The translations under genes and the position numbers were made by a program. 64,000 nt of DNA. It comes from Amycolatopsis sp. FBCC-B4732 (GTDB lineage Bacteria; Actinomycetota; Actinomycetes; Mycobacteriales; Pseudonocardiaceae). The stretch spans positions 6,862,501 through 6,926,500 of the forward strand of contig NZ_CP095376.1 of assembly GCF_023008405.1 (NCBI RefSeq), read 5' to 3'. Positions 18,574 through 28,095 of this stretch are shown here, piece by piece (within the stretch, counting starts at the first letter, position 1; each line of letters opens with the position of its first letter). The notes beneath the pieces are model-generated. The model was not told the DNA's origin, did no database searches, and saw only the letters and a list, made by a program, of their open reading frames with translations.

Positions 18574-19715
18574 CTAAGCTCGCTGGTAGGCGGTGACGAC
18601 GGCGGCGCCACCGAGTCCGATGTTGCGCTGCAAAGCCGCGCGCACGTCCGGGACCTGGCGCTTTTCCGCGTCGCCGCGCAGCTGCCAGGTGAGTTCGGCG
18701 CACTGGGCGAGCCCGGTGGCGCCGAGCGGATGCCCCTTCGAGATCAGGCCGCCTGACGGGTTGACCACCCAGCGCCCGCCGTACGTCGTGTCGCCGGCGT
18801 CGACGAGGTGCCCGCCTTCGCCCTCTTCGCAGAGCCCGAGTGCTTCGTAGGTCAGCAGTTCGTTGGCGGAAAAGCAGTCGTGGAGCTCGACGACCTGGAA
18901 GTCCGCGGGCCCGAGCCCGGCCTGGTCGTAGACGCGCAGCGCGGCCTGCCGGGTCATGTCGTAGCCGGCGATGTTCTTGGCGCTGCCGTCGAAGGTGCTG
19001 CGGAAGTCGGTGGTCAGCGCCTGCCCGGCGATCTCGACCGCGCGCCCGGCGAGGTCGCGGGATTCCACGAAGGACTCGCTCGCCAGTATCGCCGCGCCGG
19101 AACCGTCCGACGTCGGCGAGCACTGCAGCTTGGTCAGCGGGTCGTAGATCATCCGCGACGCCAGGATGTCCTCGAGCGAGTAGACGTCCTGGAACTGGGC
19201 GTACGGGTTGTGCACCGAATGCCGGTGGTTCTTCTCGCCGATCTTCGCGAAGTGCTCGGCGGTGGTGCCGTGCTTCCGCATGTGCTCCCGGCCGGCGGCG
19301 CCGAACATCCACGGCGCCGGCGGGAACAGCACCTCGGAGATCTCGGCGAGCGCCTGGAGGTGGTTGCCCAGCGGCTGTTCGCGGTCGTCGTAGGTCGACG
19401 CGAGCGAGCCCGGCTGCATCTTCTCGAAGCCCAGCGCGAGACAGCGCGGTCGAGCCGGTGGAGCAGTTGTTGTTGACGTTGACCACGGGGATCCCGGTCA
19501 TCCCCAGCTCGTAGACCGCGCGCTGCCCCCGACGTCGACTCGCCGTAGACGTAGCCGACGTAGGCCTGCTCGACGAAGTCGAACGCGACCCCGGCGTCCT
19601 CCAGCGCCTTGGTCCCGGCCTCCCGGGCCATCTGCGGGTAGTCCCAGCCTTCGCGCCGCCCGGGCTTCTCGAACTTCGTCATCCCGACGCCGACCCTGCG
19701 CCCCCGCACTTTCAC
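18574..19715 (-). pseudogene. SCP2-type thiolase / lipid-transfer acetyl-CoA acetyltransferase, two frame breaks
   Basis: N-terminus from GTG 19715 reads [35 protein letters not shown]...GYVYGEST, then shifts because CCCCC at 19526-19530 has one base too many. The middle frame gives [20 protein letters not shown] and then jumps to [10 protein letters not shown] with ~15 codons missing around 19440-19448, where CAGCGCG is repeated. The remaining frame runs normally to the end with HDCFSANEL and the GHPLGATG thiolase motif. NCSTGSTA carries the nucleophilic cysteine. Probably a lipid-transfer thiolase of acyl-CoA chain cleavage, inactive as sequenced. Confidence 0.82.
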
Positions 19716-19727
19716 GTGAAAGTGCGG
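19704..19727. repeat. 24-bp perfect palindrome over the thiolase start
   Basis: Two 12-base arms meet between 19715 and 19716 with no loop, centred on CACGTG. It overlaps the GTG start of the thiolase remnant and lies 7 bp past the end of the GH1 gene. It may be a terminator for GH1 or a repressor operator. Confidence 0.7.
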
Positions 19728-19733
19728 CTTGGG

Positions 19734-21038
19734 CTAGCCCAGGGGGGCGACCGGACCCGGGTAGCGAGCCGGGTCGAGGCAGCTGCCGAGGCCGTCGACG
19801 ACCGAGCAGAAGCCCGGCGGCCGCACCGGCGTGTACCCGGCCGGGACGCCGTGGCCGGCGATCAGCTGCCGGTAGGCCGCGACGGCGTCGGTGGGCCGCC
19901 GGGTCAGCGCCGGGTCACTCGAAGCGTCCACTGTGTACAGCCCGAACCGCGGCTGGTAGCTGCCCCACTCGTAGTTGTCGGTGAGGCTCCAGTAGTTGTA
20001 GCCGATGACGTTCATGCCGTCGGCCTTCGCGCGCTGCACCCAGTAGATGTGGTCGCGCAGGTGGTCCGAGCGCGTGTAGCCGTCGGGGCGCGCGTTGCCG
20101 TTGTCGGTCGGCATCCCGTTTTCCACGACGTAGAGCGGCAGGTCCGGGAACTTCCGCGCGTAGTACCGCAGGGCGTAGTAGATGCCGTCCGGCTGCGGCG
20201 TCACCTTCCAGAACTCCCCGCTCGCCGCGTGGACGGCGCTGAGGTTGTCGAGGCTCGCGCCGTAGTAGTAGTCGAGGCCGGCGAAGTCGAGCTTGTCGCG
20301 CACCCGGTCGAGGAACGACGCGTCCAGGATGCCCTGCGCGGCCGGGATGTAGGCGGTGTTGCTGGACACGAGCGCACCCGGGTCCAGCGAATGGATCAGG
20401 TCGTAGGCCGCGCGGTGCACCGTCACCAGCCGCGCCTGCGCCCACGGCAGCTTCCACCCGGCGAGCCCGCCGTTGGTGGTTTCGTTCTGCAGGTAGACGG
20501 TCGGCTCGTTGATCGTGATCCAGATCGCGCCGAGCCCCTGGTACCGGTCCACGACGCGGCGGGCGTTGACGAGCCAGGCCTCGACGGTGCGGTCGGAATC
20601 CCAGCCGCCCTGGTCGGCGACCCAGCCCGGGTAGACCCAGTGGTCGAGGGTGATCATCGGCCGCATCCCCGCGGCCACGACGCGGCGCACGACGTCGTCG
20701 TAGTACGCGAGCTCGGTCTCGTCGACCTGGCCGGGGCGCGGCTCGATGCGCGCCCACTCGACACTGAAGCGGAACACGTTCACGCCGAGCTGCTTCGCGC
20801 GCTCGATGTCCTCGGCGTAGCGGTGCCGGAAGTCGACGGCGTCGCGGTAGGGCTCCTTGATCGACGACGTCTTCGCCTGCTCGTAGCGGCGCCAGTTGCT
20901 GTCGGGCGCGGAGCCTTCCGACTGGTACCCCGAGGTCGCGACGCCCCAGAAGAACGCCGGCGCCGCGACCGCGGGCGCCGCCCCGGCGAGCAGGCCCGCC
21001 AGCAGGGCCACCACCACGAAAACCACTCCGCGCCGCAT
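19734..21038 (-). CDS. Secreted glycoside hydrolase family 1 beta-glucosidase
   Basis: 434 residues from ATG 21038, with GGAGGG upstream; longer in-frame starts lack a ribosome-binding site and would spoil the signal peptide MRRGVVFVVVALLAGLLAGAAPAVAAPA. GH1 TIM barrel: FFWGVATSGYQSEG, acid/base Glu in TINEPTVY, nucleophile Glu in YVVENGMP, and SLTDNYEWGSYQPRFGLY near the C-terminus. It hydrolyses beta-linked sugars outside the cell; exact specificity is unknown. A short C-terminal extension has two cysteines that may pair. Confidence 0.92.
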   Translation of the reverse strand: MRRGVVFVVVALLAGLLAGAAPAVAAPAFFWGVATSGYQSEGSAPDSNWRRYEQAKTSSIKEPYRDAVDFRHRYAEDIERAKQLGVNVFRFSVEWARIEPRPGQVDETELAYYDDVVRRVVAAGMRPMITLDHWVYPGWVADQGGWDSDRTVEAWLVNARRVVDRYQGLGAIWITINEPTVYLQNETTNGGLAGWKLPWAQARLVTVHRAAYDLIHSLDPGALVSSNTAYIPAAQGILDASFLDRVRDKLDFAGLDYYYGASLDNLSAVHAASGEFWKVTPQPDGIYYALRYYARKFPDLPLYVVENGMPTDNGNARPDGYTRSDHLRDHIYWVQRAKADGMNVIGYNYWSLTDNYEWGSYQPRFGLYTVDASSDPALTRRPTDAVAAYRQLIAGHGVPAGYTPVRPPGFCSVVDGLGSCLDPARYPGPVAPLG

Positions 21039-21155
21039 CGCACCCTCCGAGCGTTCATGAAAGAGCTTCATGTTAGCTAGCGGGTGACGCACCGCACATC
21101 CCCCGATGGACGGAACACGCGAGCAGTGGAGCGGGGCCCAGACGACGACCGGCGT

Positions 21156-21188
21156 GGGCGCCCGCGGAAACGCTTTCCGCGGGCGCCC
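21156..21188 (-). terminator. Strong hairpin terminator of the ThuA-ricin gene
   Basis: A perfect 15-bp stem (21156-21170 with 21174-21188) around a 3-base loop lies 15 bp after the stop of the minus-strand gene. No U tract follows on the minus strand. Confidence 0.75.
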
Positions 21189-21203
21189 TCCGCACGCCGC
21201 GCG

Positions 21204-22484
21204 CTAGGCGACCTTGAACGACTGCGCGGCGCCGCCGTCACAGGCCGACTGGACCAGCTGGACGGCGTCCGCGGTGGACGCGCCCGGCACGGTCAGGCAC
21301 TTGCCGCTGTGGCGGGCGACGAAGTGGTAGTACCCGCCGCCCTCCGGCACCGGCTGCCACTGCTGGTTGTTCCCGCCGCTGTAGGACCACAGCTGCAGGC
21401 CGGCGTTGTCCGTCGTCGCCACGTTCGTGACGTCGATGACCTCGGCCGGGTTGGTGCGGTTGTCGATCCGGTCGTAGCCACCGCTGGTCGGGGCGAACTG
21501 GTACTGCTGCGCGGTGGTCCCGTTGCAGGTGTACTGCTGGATCACGGTGCCGTTGGTGCTGCCCGCGGCCTTCGCGTCGACGCACTTGCCGGACGCCTTG
21601 TTCGTCACCGCGTACCAGGCCGCCGGGTCGATCGTGCCGTCCGGCGGCGGGGTGGTCGTGCCACCGCCGCCGAGCCACTTCAGGCCGTCGAGCAGGAACC
21701 GGTTCTGGTCGGCGCTCTCGAACGTCGAGGACAGCGCGGTGTTCGTGTCGTAGTTCATCGCGTTGTGGCCGAAGTTCGAGTAGATCATCTTGTAGCTCTT
21801 GTTCGTCCACGAGATCGGGTAGTACCCGCTGTACCAGGTCTGGTTCGGGTCGGTGCCGATCGGGAACGTGGACGAGTCCATCGACGCCAGGATGCTGATG
21901 TTCGGGTTCTGGCGCAGGTCGTTCTGCCAGGCGTACCACTCGGACGTCGAGGACTTGATGGTCGCCGGCAGGTTCACCGTCGACGGGTGCGTGCGGTTCT
22001 CGATCTTCAGCGTCTCCGGCGTCGGGCCCCACGTGTTCGACGTGAAGCGCCCGGTGCCGAGGAAGTCGTTGTGGAACCAGTCGGCGTACGACGGCGTCGA
22101 GCTGTCGTTGTAGGCGGTGACGTGGAAGCCGTAGAACGCGCCGCCGGCCTGCATGTACCGCTGGAAGCCCTGGAACTGCGCCTGCGACTGCGGCTGGTCG
22201 TCGAGGAACATGACGACCTGGTACTGGCCCGGGGTGATGGTCGTGAGCTGGTTCCAGTTGTTCGTCGCGGTGTAGGTGAAGCCGTTGGCCGCCGCCTGCT
22301 GCGGGAACCAGACGTTGGCCTCCTTCTCGAAACTGATGTGCGCGGCGTCGTAGGTGCCGCTGTAGAAGGCGAGCACCTTGAACGGCGTCGCGGCTTCCAC
22401 GGCCGGGCCGGCGAAGCTGAGCCCGAGGCAGGCGGCGAAGAACGCCAATATCCGGAGCAGCGGGCGGCGGGTTCTGGACGGCAT
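21204..22484 (-). CDS. Secreted ThuA-like domain protein with ricin-type lectin domain
   Basis: 426 residues from ATG 22484 (AAAGGT upstream). Signal peptide ends near AVEA. Residues ~30-265 match ThuA-like sugar-associated proteins (FKVLAFYSGTYDAAHISFEKEA, MFLDDQPQ, GFHVTAYND, HPSTVNLP). A gly/thr/pro linker leads to a C-terminal ricin B (CBM13) beta-trefoil with QxW repeats (QQYQFAP, NQQWQPVP). The lectin likely tethers the protein to polysaccharide. Biochemical role of ThuA is unclear, possibly sugar isomerisation or trehalose-related. Lies between GH1 and GH3. Confidence 0.88.
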   Translation of the reverse strand: MPSRTRRPLLRILAFFAACLGLSFAGPAVEAATPFKVLAFYSGTYDAAHISFEKEANVWFPQQAAANGFTYTATNNWNQLTTITPGQYQVVMFLDDQPQSQAQFQGFQRYMQAGGAFYGFHVTAYNDSSTPSYADWFHNDFLGTGRFTSNTWGPTPETLKIENRTHPSTVNLPATIKSSTSEWYAWQNDLRQNPNISILASMDSSTFPIGTDPNQTWYSGYYPISWTNKSYKMIYSNFGHNAMNYDTNTALSSTFESADQNRFLLDGLKWLGGGGTTTPPPDGTIDPAAWYAVTNKASGKCVDAKAAGSTNGTVIQQYTCNGTTAQQYQFAPTSGGYDRIDNRTNPAEVIDVTNVATTDNAGLQLWSYSGGNNQQWQPVPEGGGYYHFVARHSGKCLTVPGASTADAVQLVQSACDGGAAQSFKVA

Positions 22485-22515
22485 GCGGGGACCTTTCCGT
22501 TGGGGGGACGGGGAA

Positions 22516-24348
<1,833 letters not shown>

Positions 24349-24411
24349 GCCGGTCCTCCTCGTCGAGAGACCAAAATTCACGCCTTGAATTAATGCATAG
24401 GCGTTGCCGGT

Positions 24412-24423
24412 TGGTCCAGACCT
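24412..24423 (-). promoter_or_regulatory. dre-like / chitinase-repeat motif TGGTCCAGACCT
   Basis: TGGTCCAGACCT equals the direct-repeat motif of Streptomyces chitinase promoters and is close to the DasR consensus (TGGTCTAGACCA core). It is 64 bp upstream of the GH3 ATG. DasR control by GlcNAc-6-phosphate is an inference. Confidence 0.45.
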
Positions 24424-24502
24424 CTGAGTGAACTCGGGTGCCGCTGAGCGGGATCGTTGGTTGCGGTCAGTATCTGACCTAATTCGCTTCTACGGTGTGC
24501 CC

Positions 24503-24994
24503 ATGACACGCGAAACCGACGAACTGCTCGCCCTCCTCGCCGAGGTCCGCAAGCGCTTGCTGATCCCGGTCCGGGACCTCTCGGACGCCGACGCGGCCCG
24601 CCGCACCACGGTCAGCACCCTCACCCTCGGTGGCTTGATCCGCCACCTGGCGACGGGCGAACGCCTCTGGCTCGAGATCCTGCGCAAGGGCGACGGCGAG
24701 CTGCCGGAGGGGATGCTGGACACGGCGCAGTACTCGATGAGCGAAACGCTGTCGTACTGGCTGAAGGAGTACGCGACGGCCACCGCGGAGACCGACGCGT
24801 ACGTGGCTTCCCTGCCGTCGTTGGACGTCGAGGTGCAGTTGCCGACGACGCCGTGGTCCCCGCCGGAGCCCCAGTTCTGGTCGGCACGGCGGATCGTCCT
24901 GCATCTCATCCACGAGACGGCCCAGCACGCGGGTCACGCCGACATCCTGCGGGAGTCCCTGGACGGCGCGAACTCCACGGCCCAGCTGGCGTGA
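24503..24994 (+). CDS. DinB/DUF664 family protein
   Basis: 163 residues. A four-helix bundle of the DinB/YfiT-like superfamily: LGGLIRHLATGERLWLEIL and LHLIHETAQHAGHADILRE supply the conserved histidines (H, HxxxxH, HxxH) for a divalent metal. In actinobacteria this family includes mycothiol-dependent transferases. The ATG at 24503 is chosen because the upstream in-frame region is not conserved-looking. Monocistronic, then 25 bp to the AraC gene. Confidence 0.85.
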   Translation: MTRETDELLALLAEVRKRLLIPVRDLSDADAARRTTVSTLTLGGLIRHLATGERLWLEILRKGDGELPEGMLDTAQYSMSETLSYWLKEYATATAETDAYVASLPSLDVEVQLPTTPWSPPEPQFWSARRIVLHLIHETAQHAGHADILRESLDGANSTAQLA

Positions 24995-25019
24995 CCGGCC
25001 GGGCGTAGGCTGGCGGCCG

Positions 25020-25787
25020 ATGCCGGAAACCCGCCACCGCAGGCCCGAAGGCCGCACCCCCGAGGGGAAGGGCTGGCTGCCGCACGGCTTCCACCTCGGC
25101 ACCCACCGCCACGCCGACGGCCAGCTCGTGTACGCGGCCGCCGGCGCCTTCGCCACGACGACCGAACGCGGGACCTGGGTCGCCCCGGCCAACCGCGTCG
25201 CGTGGACACCGCCGGGGTTCGACCACTCCCACCGCTGCTACGGCCGGACCGACTTCCGGCTCGTCGTCATCCCGGCCGACCTGTGCGGCGAGCTCGCCGG
25301 GCACCCCAACGTGTTCGCCGTGAGCCCGCTCCTGCGCGAGGTCATCCTGGCGCTCACCGACCCGCGGGAAAGCCGCCCCGGCGCGCACCGGCGGCTGCGC
25401 GCGGTGGTGCTCGACGAGCTCGCCGGGCCGCCCGAGCTGGCCCTGCACCTGCCGGAACCGCGGGACGACCGGCTGCGCGCGGTCACGGGTCTCCTGCACG
25501 CCGATCCCGCGCGAACCACGACGCTGGCCGAACTGGGCCGGACGGCCGGGGCGAGCGAACGCACCCTCAGCCGCCTGTTCCAGGCCGAGCTCGGGATGGG
25601 CTTTCTCCGCTGGCGCACCATCCTGCGCATCCACCACGCCCTGGTCCACCTCACCGAAGGCCGGTCGGTCACCGCCACCGCGACGGCGTGCGGCTGGTCC
25701 AACCCGTCGAGCTTCATCGACGCCTTCACCGAGGTCGTCGGCCAGACGCCGGGCCGCTACCAGGCCGGGCTGGACCGGCGGCGCTAG
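25020..25787 (+). CDS. AraC-family regulator with cupin-like sensor domain
   Basis: 255 residues. N-terminal cupin half (HLGTHRHADGQLVYAAAGAFATTTERGTWVAPANRVAWTPPGFDHSHRC). C-terminal two HTH motifs: TTLAELGRTAGASERTLSRLFQAELGMGFLRWRTILRIHHALVHL and SVTATATACGWSNPSSFIDAFTEVVGQTPGRYQ, the AraC signature. The final 71 bp of this gene are duplicated 269 bp downstream. It may regulate the adjacent DinB or pobA gene; unproven. Confidence 0.9.
   Translation: MPETRHRRPEGRTPEGKGWLPHGFHLGTHRHADGQLVYAAAGAFATTTERGTWVAPANRVAWTPPGFDHSHRCYGRTDFRLVVIPADLCGELAGHPNVFAVSPLLREVILALTDPRESRPGAHRRLRAVVLDELAGPPELALHLPEPRDDRLRAVTGLLHADPARTTTLAELGRTAGASERTLSRLFQAELGMGFLRWRTILRIHHALVHLTEGRSVTATATACGWSNPSSFIDAFTEVVGQTPGRYQAGLDRRR
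25717..25787 (+). repeat. 71-bp direct repeat, copy 1 (3' end of araC-type gene)
   Basis: Identical to 25986-26056. Copy 1 is the natural end of the AraC reading frame, including the stop. Confidence 0.9.
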
Positions 25788-25827
25788 TGTCCTGAGTCTT
25801 GATCTCGTGGTCAGTGCCTGAAGTGCC

Positions 25828-25985
25828 GTGACGCCGACCCACGACTACGTGCGGCACGGCACCACCAGCCTTCACCCCGACCAGCGCCTCCTGGCTCAAC
25901 CTGGTCGAACGCTGGTTCGCCGAGCTGACCAACCGCAAGCTCCGTCGCTCGGCGCACCGCAGCGTCACCGAACTCGAAACCGATG
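25828..25985 (+). mobile_element. IS630-type transposase remnant
   Basis: Two pieces of an IS630-family DDE transposase are joined: THDYVRHGTTSL (catalytic-core start) and, one frame over, PTSASWLNLVERWFAELTNRKLRRSAHRSVTELETDV (the C-terminal part with the last catalytic Glu region). Most of the middle and the whole N-terminus are missing, and no terminal repeats are visible. The remnant runs without a break into the second copy of the AraC 3' end. Confidence 0.75.
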
Positions 25986-26056
25986 TCGACGCCTTCACCG
26001 AGGTCGTCGGCCAGACGCCGGGCCGCTACCAGGCCGGGCTGGACCGGCGGCGCTAG
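25986..26056 (+). repeat. 71-bp direct repeat, copy 2
   Basis: Exact copy of the last 71 bp of the AraC gene, fused in frame to the IS630 remnant (ELETDV|DAFTEVV...). The boundary sits at a GTCGACGCC/ATCGACGCC word shared by both sources. Confidence 0.9.
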
Positions 26057-26128
26057 GTTGGCGGGTTTCCGGTATCCGTTGTCCCGTCACCGGTGGGGCG
26101 CGCCCCCGGCCGGAGCCACAGTGGAGTC

Positions 26129-27204
26129 ATGACTGAACACACCACCGTCGTCGTCATCGGAGCCGGGGTCGCCGGGCTCACCCTCGGGAACCTCCTGCTG
26201 CGCAGCGGGATCGGCTGCGTCGTCCTGGAAAAGCACAGCCGCGAGTACGTCGGGCGGCGGCAGCGAGCCGGGACCATCGACAGCCGCGGCGTGCGCATGT
26301 TCCGCGAGTGGGGCCTCGAGGAGGTCTTCGCGAACGACGCCTTGCCGGACGTCGAGGCCGGCTTCTTCCTCGACGGCGAGGAACTCTCGATCGACTTCGC
26401 CGGGGACGAAAGCGTTTTCTGCCCCCAGCAGGTCCTCGTCCGGAATCTCACGGACGTCTTCCTGCGCGCGGGCGGGGATCTCCGGTTCGAAGCCGACGAC
26501 ATCACATCGCCGGCTGCGACGGCGATCGCGGGATCAGCCGGACGGCCTTCCCCGACGGCGTCCTCACCCGGTACTCCCGCGAATACGGCTACGCCTGGCT
26601 GAGCGTCCTGGCCGAAGTGGCCGCCGCCCCGTCCGGCATGGCGATCCACGCCCGCGGCCTGGCGGGGATGATCCCCCGCGGCGCGCACGCCAGCCGCGTC
26701 CACCTCCAGTGCCCGCCCGGCGACGAACTCGCGCACTGGCCGGACGAGCGCGTCTGGAGCGAGCTGAGCGCCCGCTTCGGCCGGCCGGTCACGCCCGGCC
26801 GGATCGCCGAGAAGAGGCTGGTGCCCCTGCGCAACGTGGTCCACAGCCCGATGCACCACGGCCCGCTGTACCTGCTCGGCGACGCGGCCCACATCGTCCC
26901 GCCGATGAGCGCCAAGGGAATCCACCTCGCGCTCTTCGACGCCGAGGTCTTCGCGAACGCCGTCGTCCGCCGGGCGCAGGAGGACGACCCGAGCCTGCTC
27001 GGCGGCTATTCGGAGACGTGCCTGCGCCACGTCTGGAACTACCAGGCCTTCGCGGCGTGGCTCACCGACGTCATGCACGACGCCGGAGATCCCTCCTACG
27101 CGGGGGAATTCCGCAAGCGGACCGCCCGCGCGGAGCTGGAGCGCCAGTTCACTTCCCCCGCCGCGGGCCGCCTCTTCGCCGAGTTCCTCGCCGGCGTGAG
27201 TTAG
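26129..27204 (+). pseudogene. pobA: 4-hydroxybenzoate 3-monooxygenase-like flavoprotein, frameshifted
   Basis: From ATG 26129: VVVIGAGVAGLTLGNLLLRSGIGCVVLEK (FAD-binding GxGxxG), YVGRRQRAGTIDSRGV, as in PobA. At ~26501-26508 the frame moves after FEADDIT to IAGCDGDRGISRTAFPDGVL (the DG motif), with ~20 codons lost. The second half is complete: GPLYLLGDAAHIVPPMSAKGIHLALFDAE (GD motif) and a normal C-terminus. An intact PobA is ~394 residues. It would convert 4-hydroxybenzoate to protocatechuate; as sequenced it is inactive. Confidence 0.82.
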
Positions 27205-27707
27205 CGGTCCGAGCGCAGGGAAGCCGGGTCGAAGGACTCCCAATACGCGTCCTCGTCCTCGACGTTCGAAGCCGCCGGAGCAGACGGAGCCGCATCCGAA
27301 GGTGCCGCGCCGAGGCGCTCGGCCCGCAGGCGCTGGAACTCCTCCACCGTCATGCCCGGGTCGTCGTCCTCGGCCCGGGCCGGCGCGGGCATGCCCGTCA
27401 TCTGCTCGATCATGTACGTCATGTCTTCGCCCAGCAGCAAAGCGACCCGGTTGTAGGCGTCCTGGGTCGCCTCGCGCATGGCGGCCCGCGCGACCTCCAC
27501 CACCCGCGGCGCCAGCTGCTCGCCCAGGTTCACCGCGGAAGGCGCCAGCCACAACCGAAGCAGCTTCCCGCGCGCGTCGACCGTCGCCTCGACCTGGCCG
27601 TCGACGTCGTGGGCGGTCCCGGAAGCGGCGGCCATCAGTTCGTCCACTTGGGACATCGCCGCTTCGCGCGCCCGGGCCTGGGCGATCAGCTGGCGGGTCG
27701 TGATCAC
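27201..27707 (-). CDS. YbaB/EbfC-like protein (long actinobacterial form)
   Basis: 168 residues, GTG start. The core HDVDGQVEATVDARGKLLRLWLAPSAV...LAPRVVEVARAAMREATQDAYNRV resembles the YbaB/EbfC nucleoid-associated fold; an acidic, proline/alanine-rich tail of ~50 residues follows. In actinobacteria such long YbaB-like genes accompany WXG100-like and NlpC/P60 genes, as here, so the job may differ from nucleoid binding. It is the last gene of a four-gene operon, 4 bp after the previous one. Confidence 0.7.
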   Translation of the reverse strand: MITTRQLIAQARAREAAMSQVDELMAAASGTAHDVDGQVEATVDARGKLLRLWLAPSAVNLGEQLAPRVVEVARAAMREATQDAYNRVALLLGEDMTYMIEQMTGMPAPARAEDDDPGMTVEEFQRLRAERLGAAPSDAAPSAPAASNVEDEDAYWESFDPASLRSDR

Positions 27708-27711
27708 CGCG

Positions 27712-28092
27712 TCATCTCCCGTACGTGTAGGTCTCGGCGTCCGGGTCGTCGTCCGGGATCGGCTCGTAGCCCAGCACTTCCAGCTGCGACGCGTCCACCA
27801 CCGGCGCCAGCGCGTGGTACATCTTGTCGCCCGCGCGGCGGGTCGCGCGCTGGGCCAGCTCGAGGATCTGGTCGGCGAGCACCGCCGAGCCGTGCCGCAG
27901 CGTCGAGCGGTGGATCGTCAGCCCGGTCAGCAGCCCGCCGGGGGCCACCTGGACCTCGATGGTGCCGTCCGGGGACGACGCCTTGCCCACCACCGGGCCC
28001 GAGCGGGCGAAGCGCGCCGAAGCGTCGGCCTCCGCGCGGTCCGCCTGCTCGGCGATCCGCGCGGCCGCCAGGTCGATGTCGAAGTCAGCCAC
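27712..28092 (-). CDS. YbaB/EbfC-like protein (short form)
   Basis: 126 residues, GTG start. SSPDGTIEVQVAPGGLLTGLTIHRSTLRHGSAVLADQILELAQRATRRAGDKM is a second YbaB-like core, different from that of the neighbour; the two could form a heterodimer. Starts 3 bp after the NlpC/P60 stop. Confidence 0.7.
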   Translation of the reverse strand: MADFDIDLAAARIAEQADRAEADASARFARSGPVVGKASSPDGTIEVQVAPGGLLTGLTIHRSTLRHGSAVLADQILELAQRATRRAGDKMYHALAPVVDASQLEVLGYEPIPDDDPDAETYTYGR

Positions 28093-28095
28093 GAC

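Noticed and set aside
26053..27552. Long minus-strand frame across pobA and the first YbaB-like gene
   Set aside because: It spans two opposite genes and has no domain.
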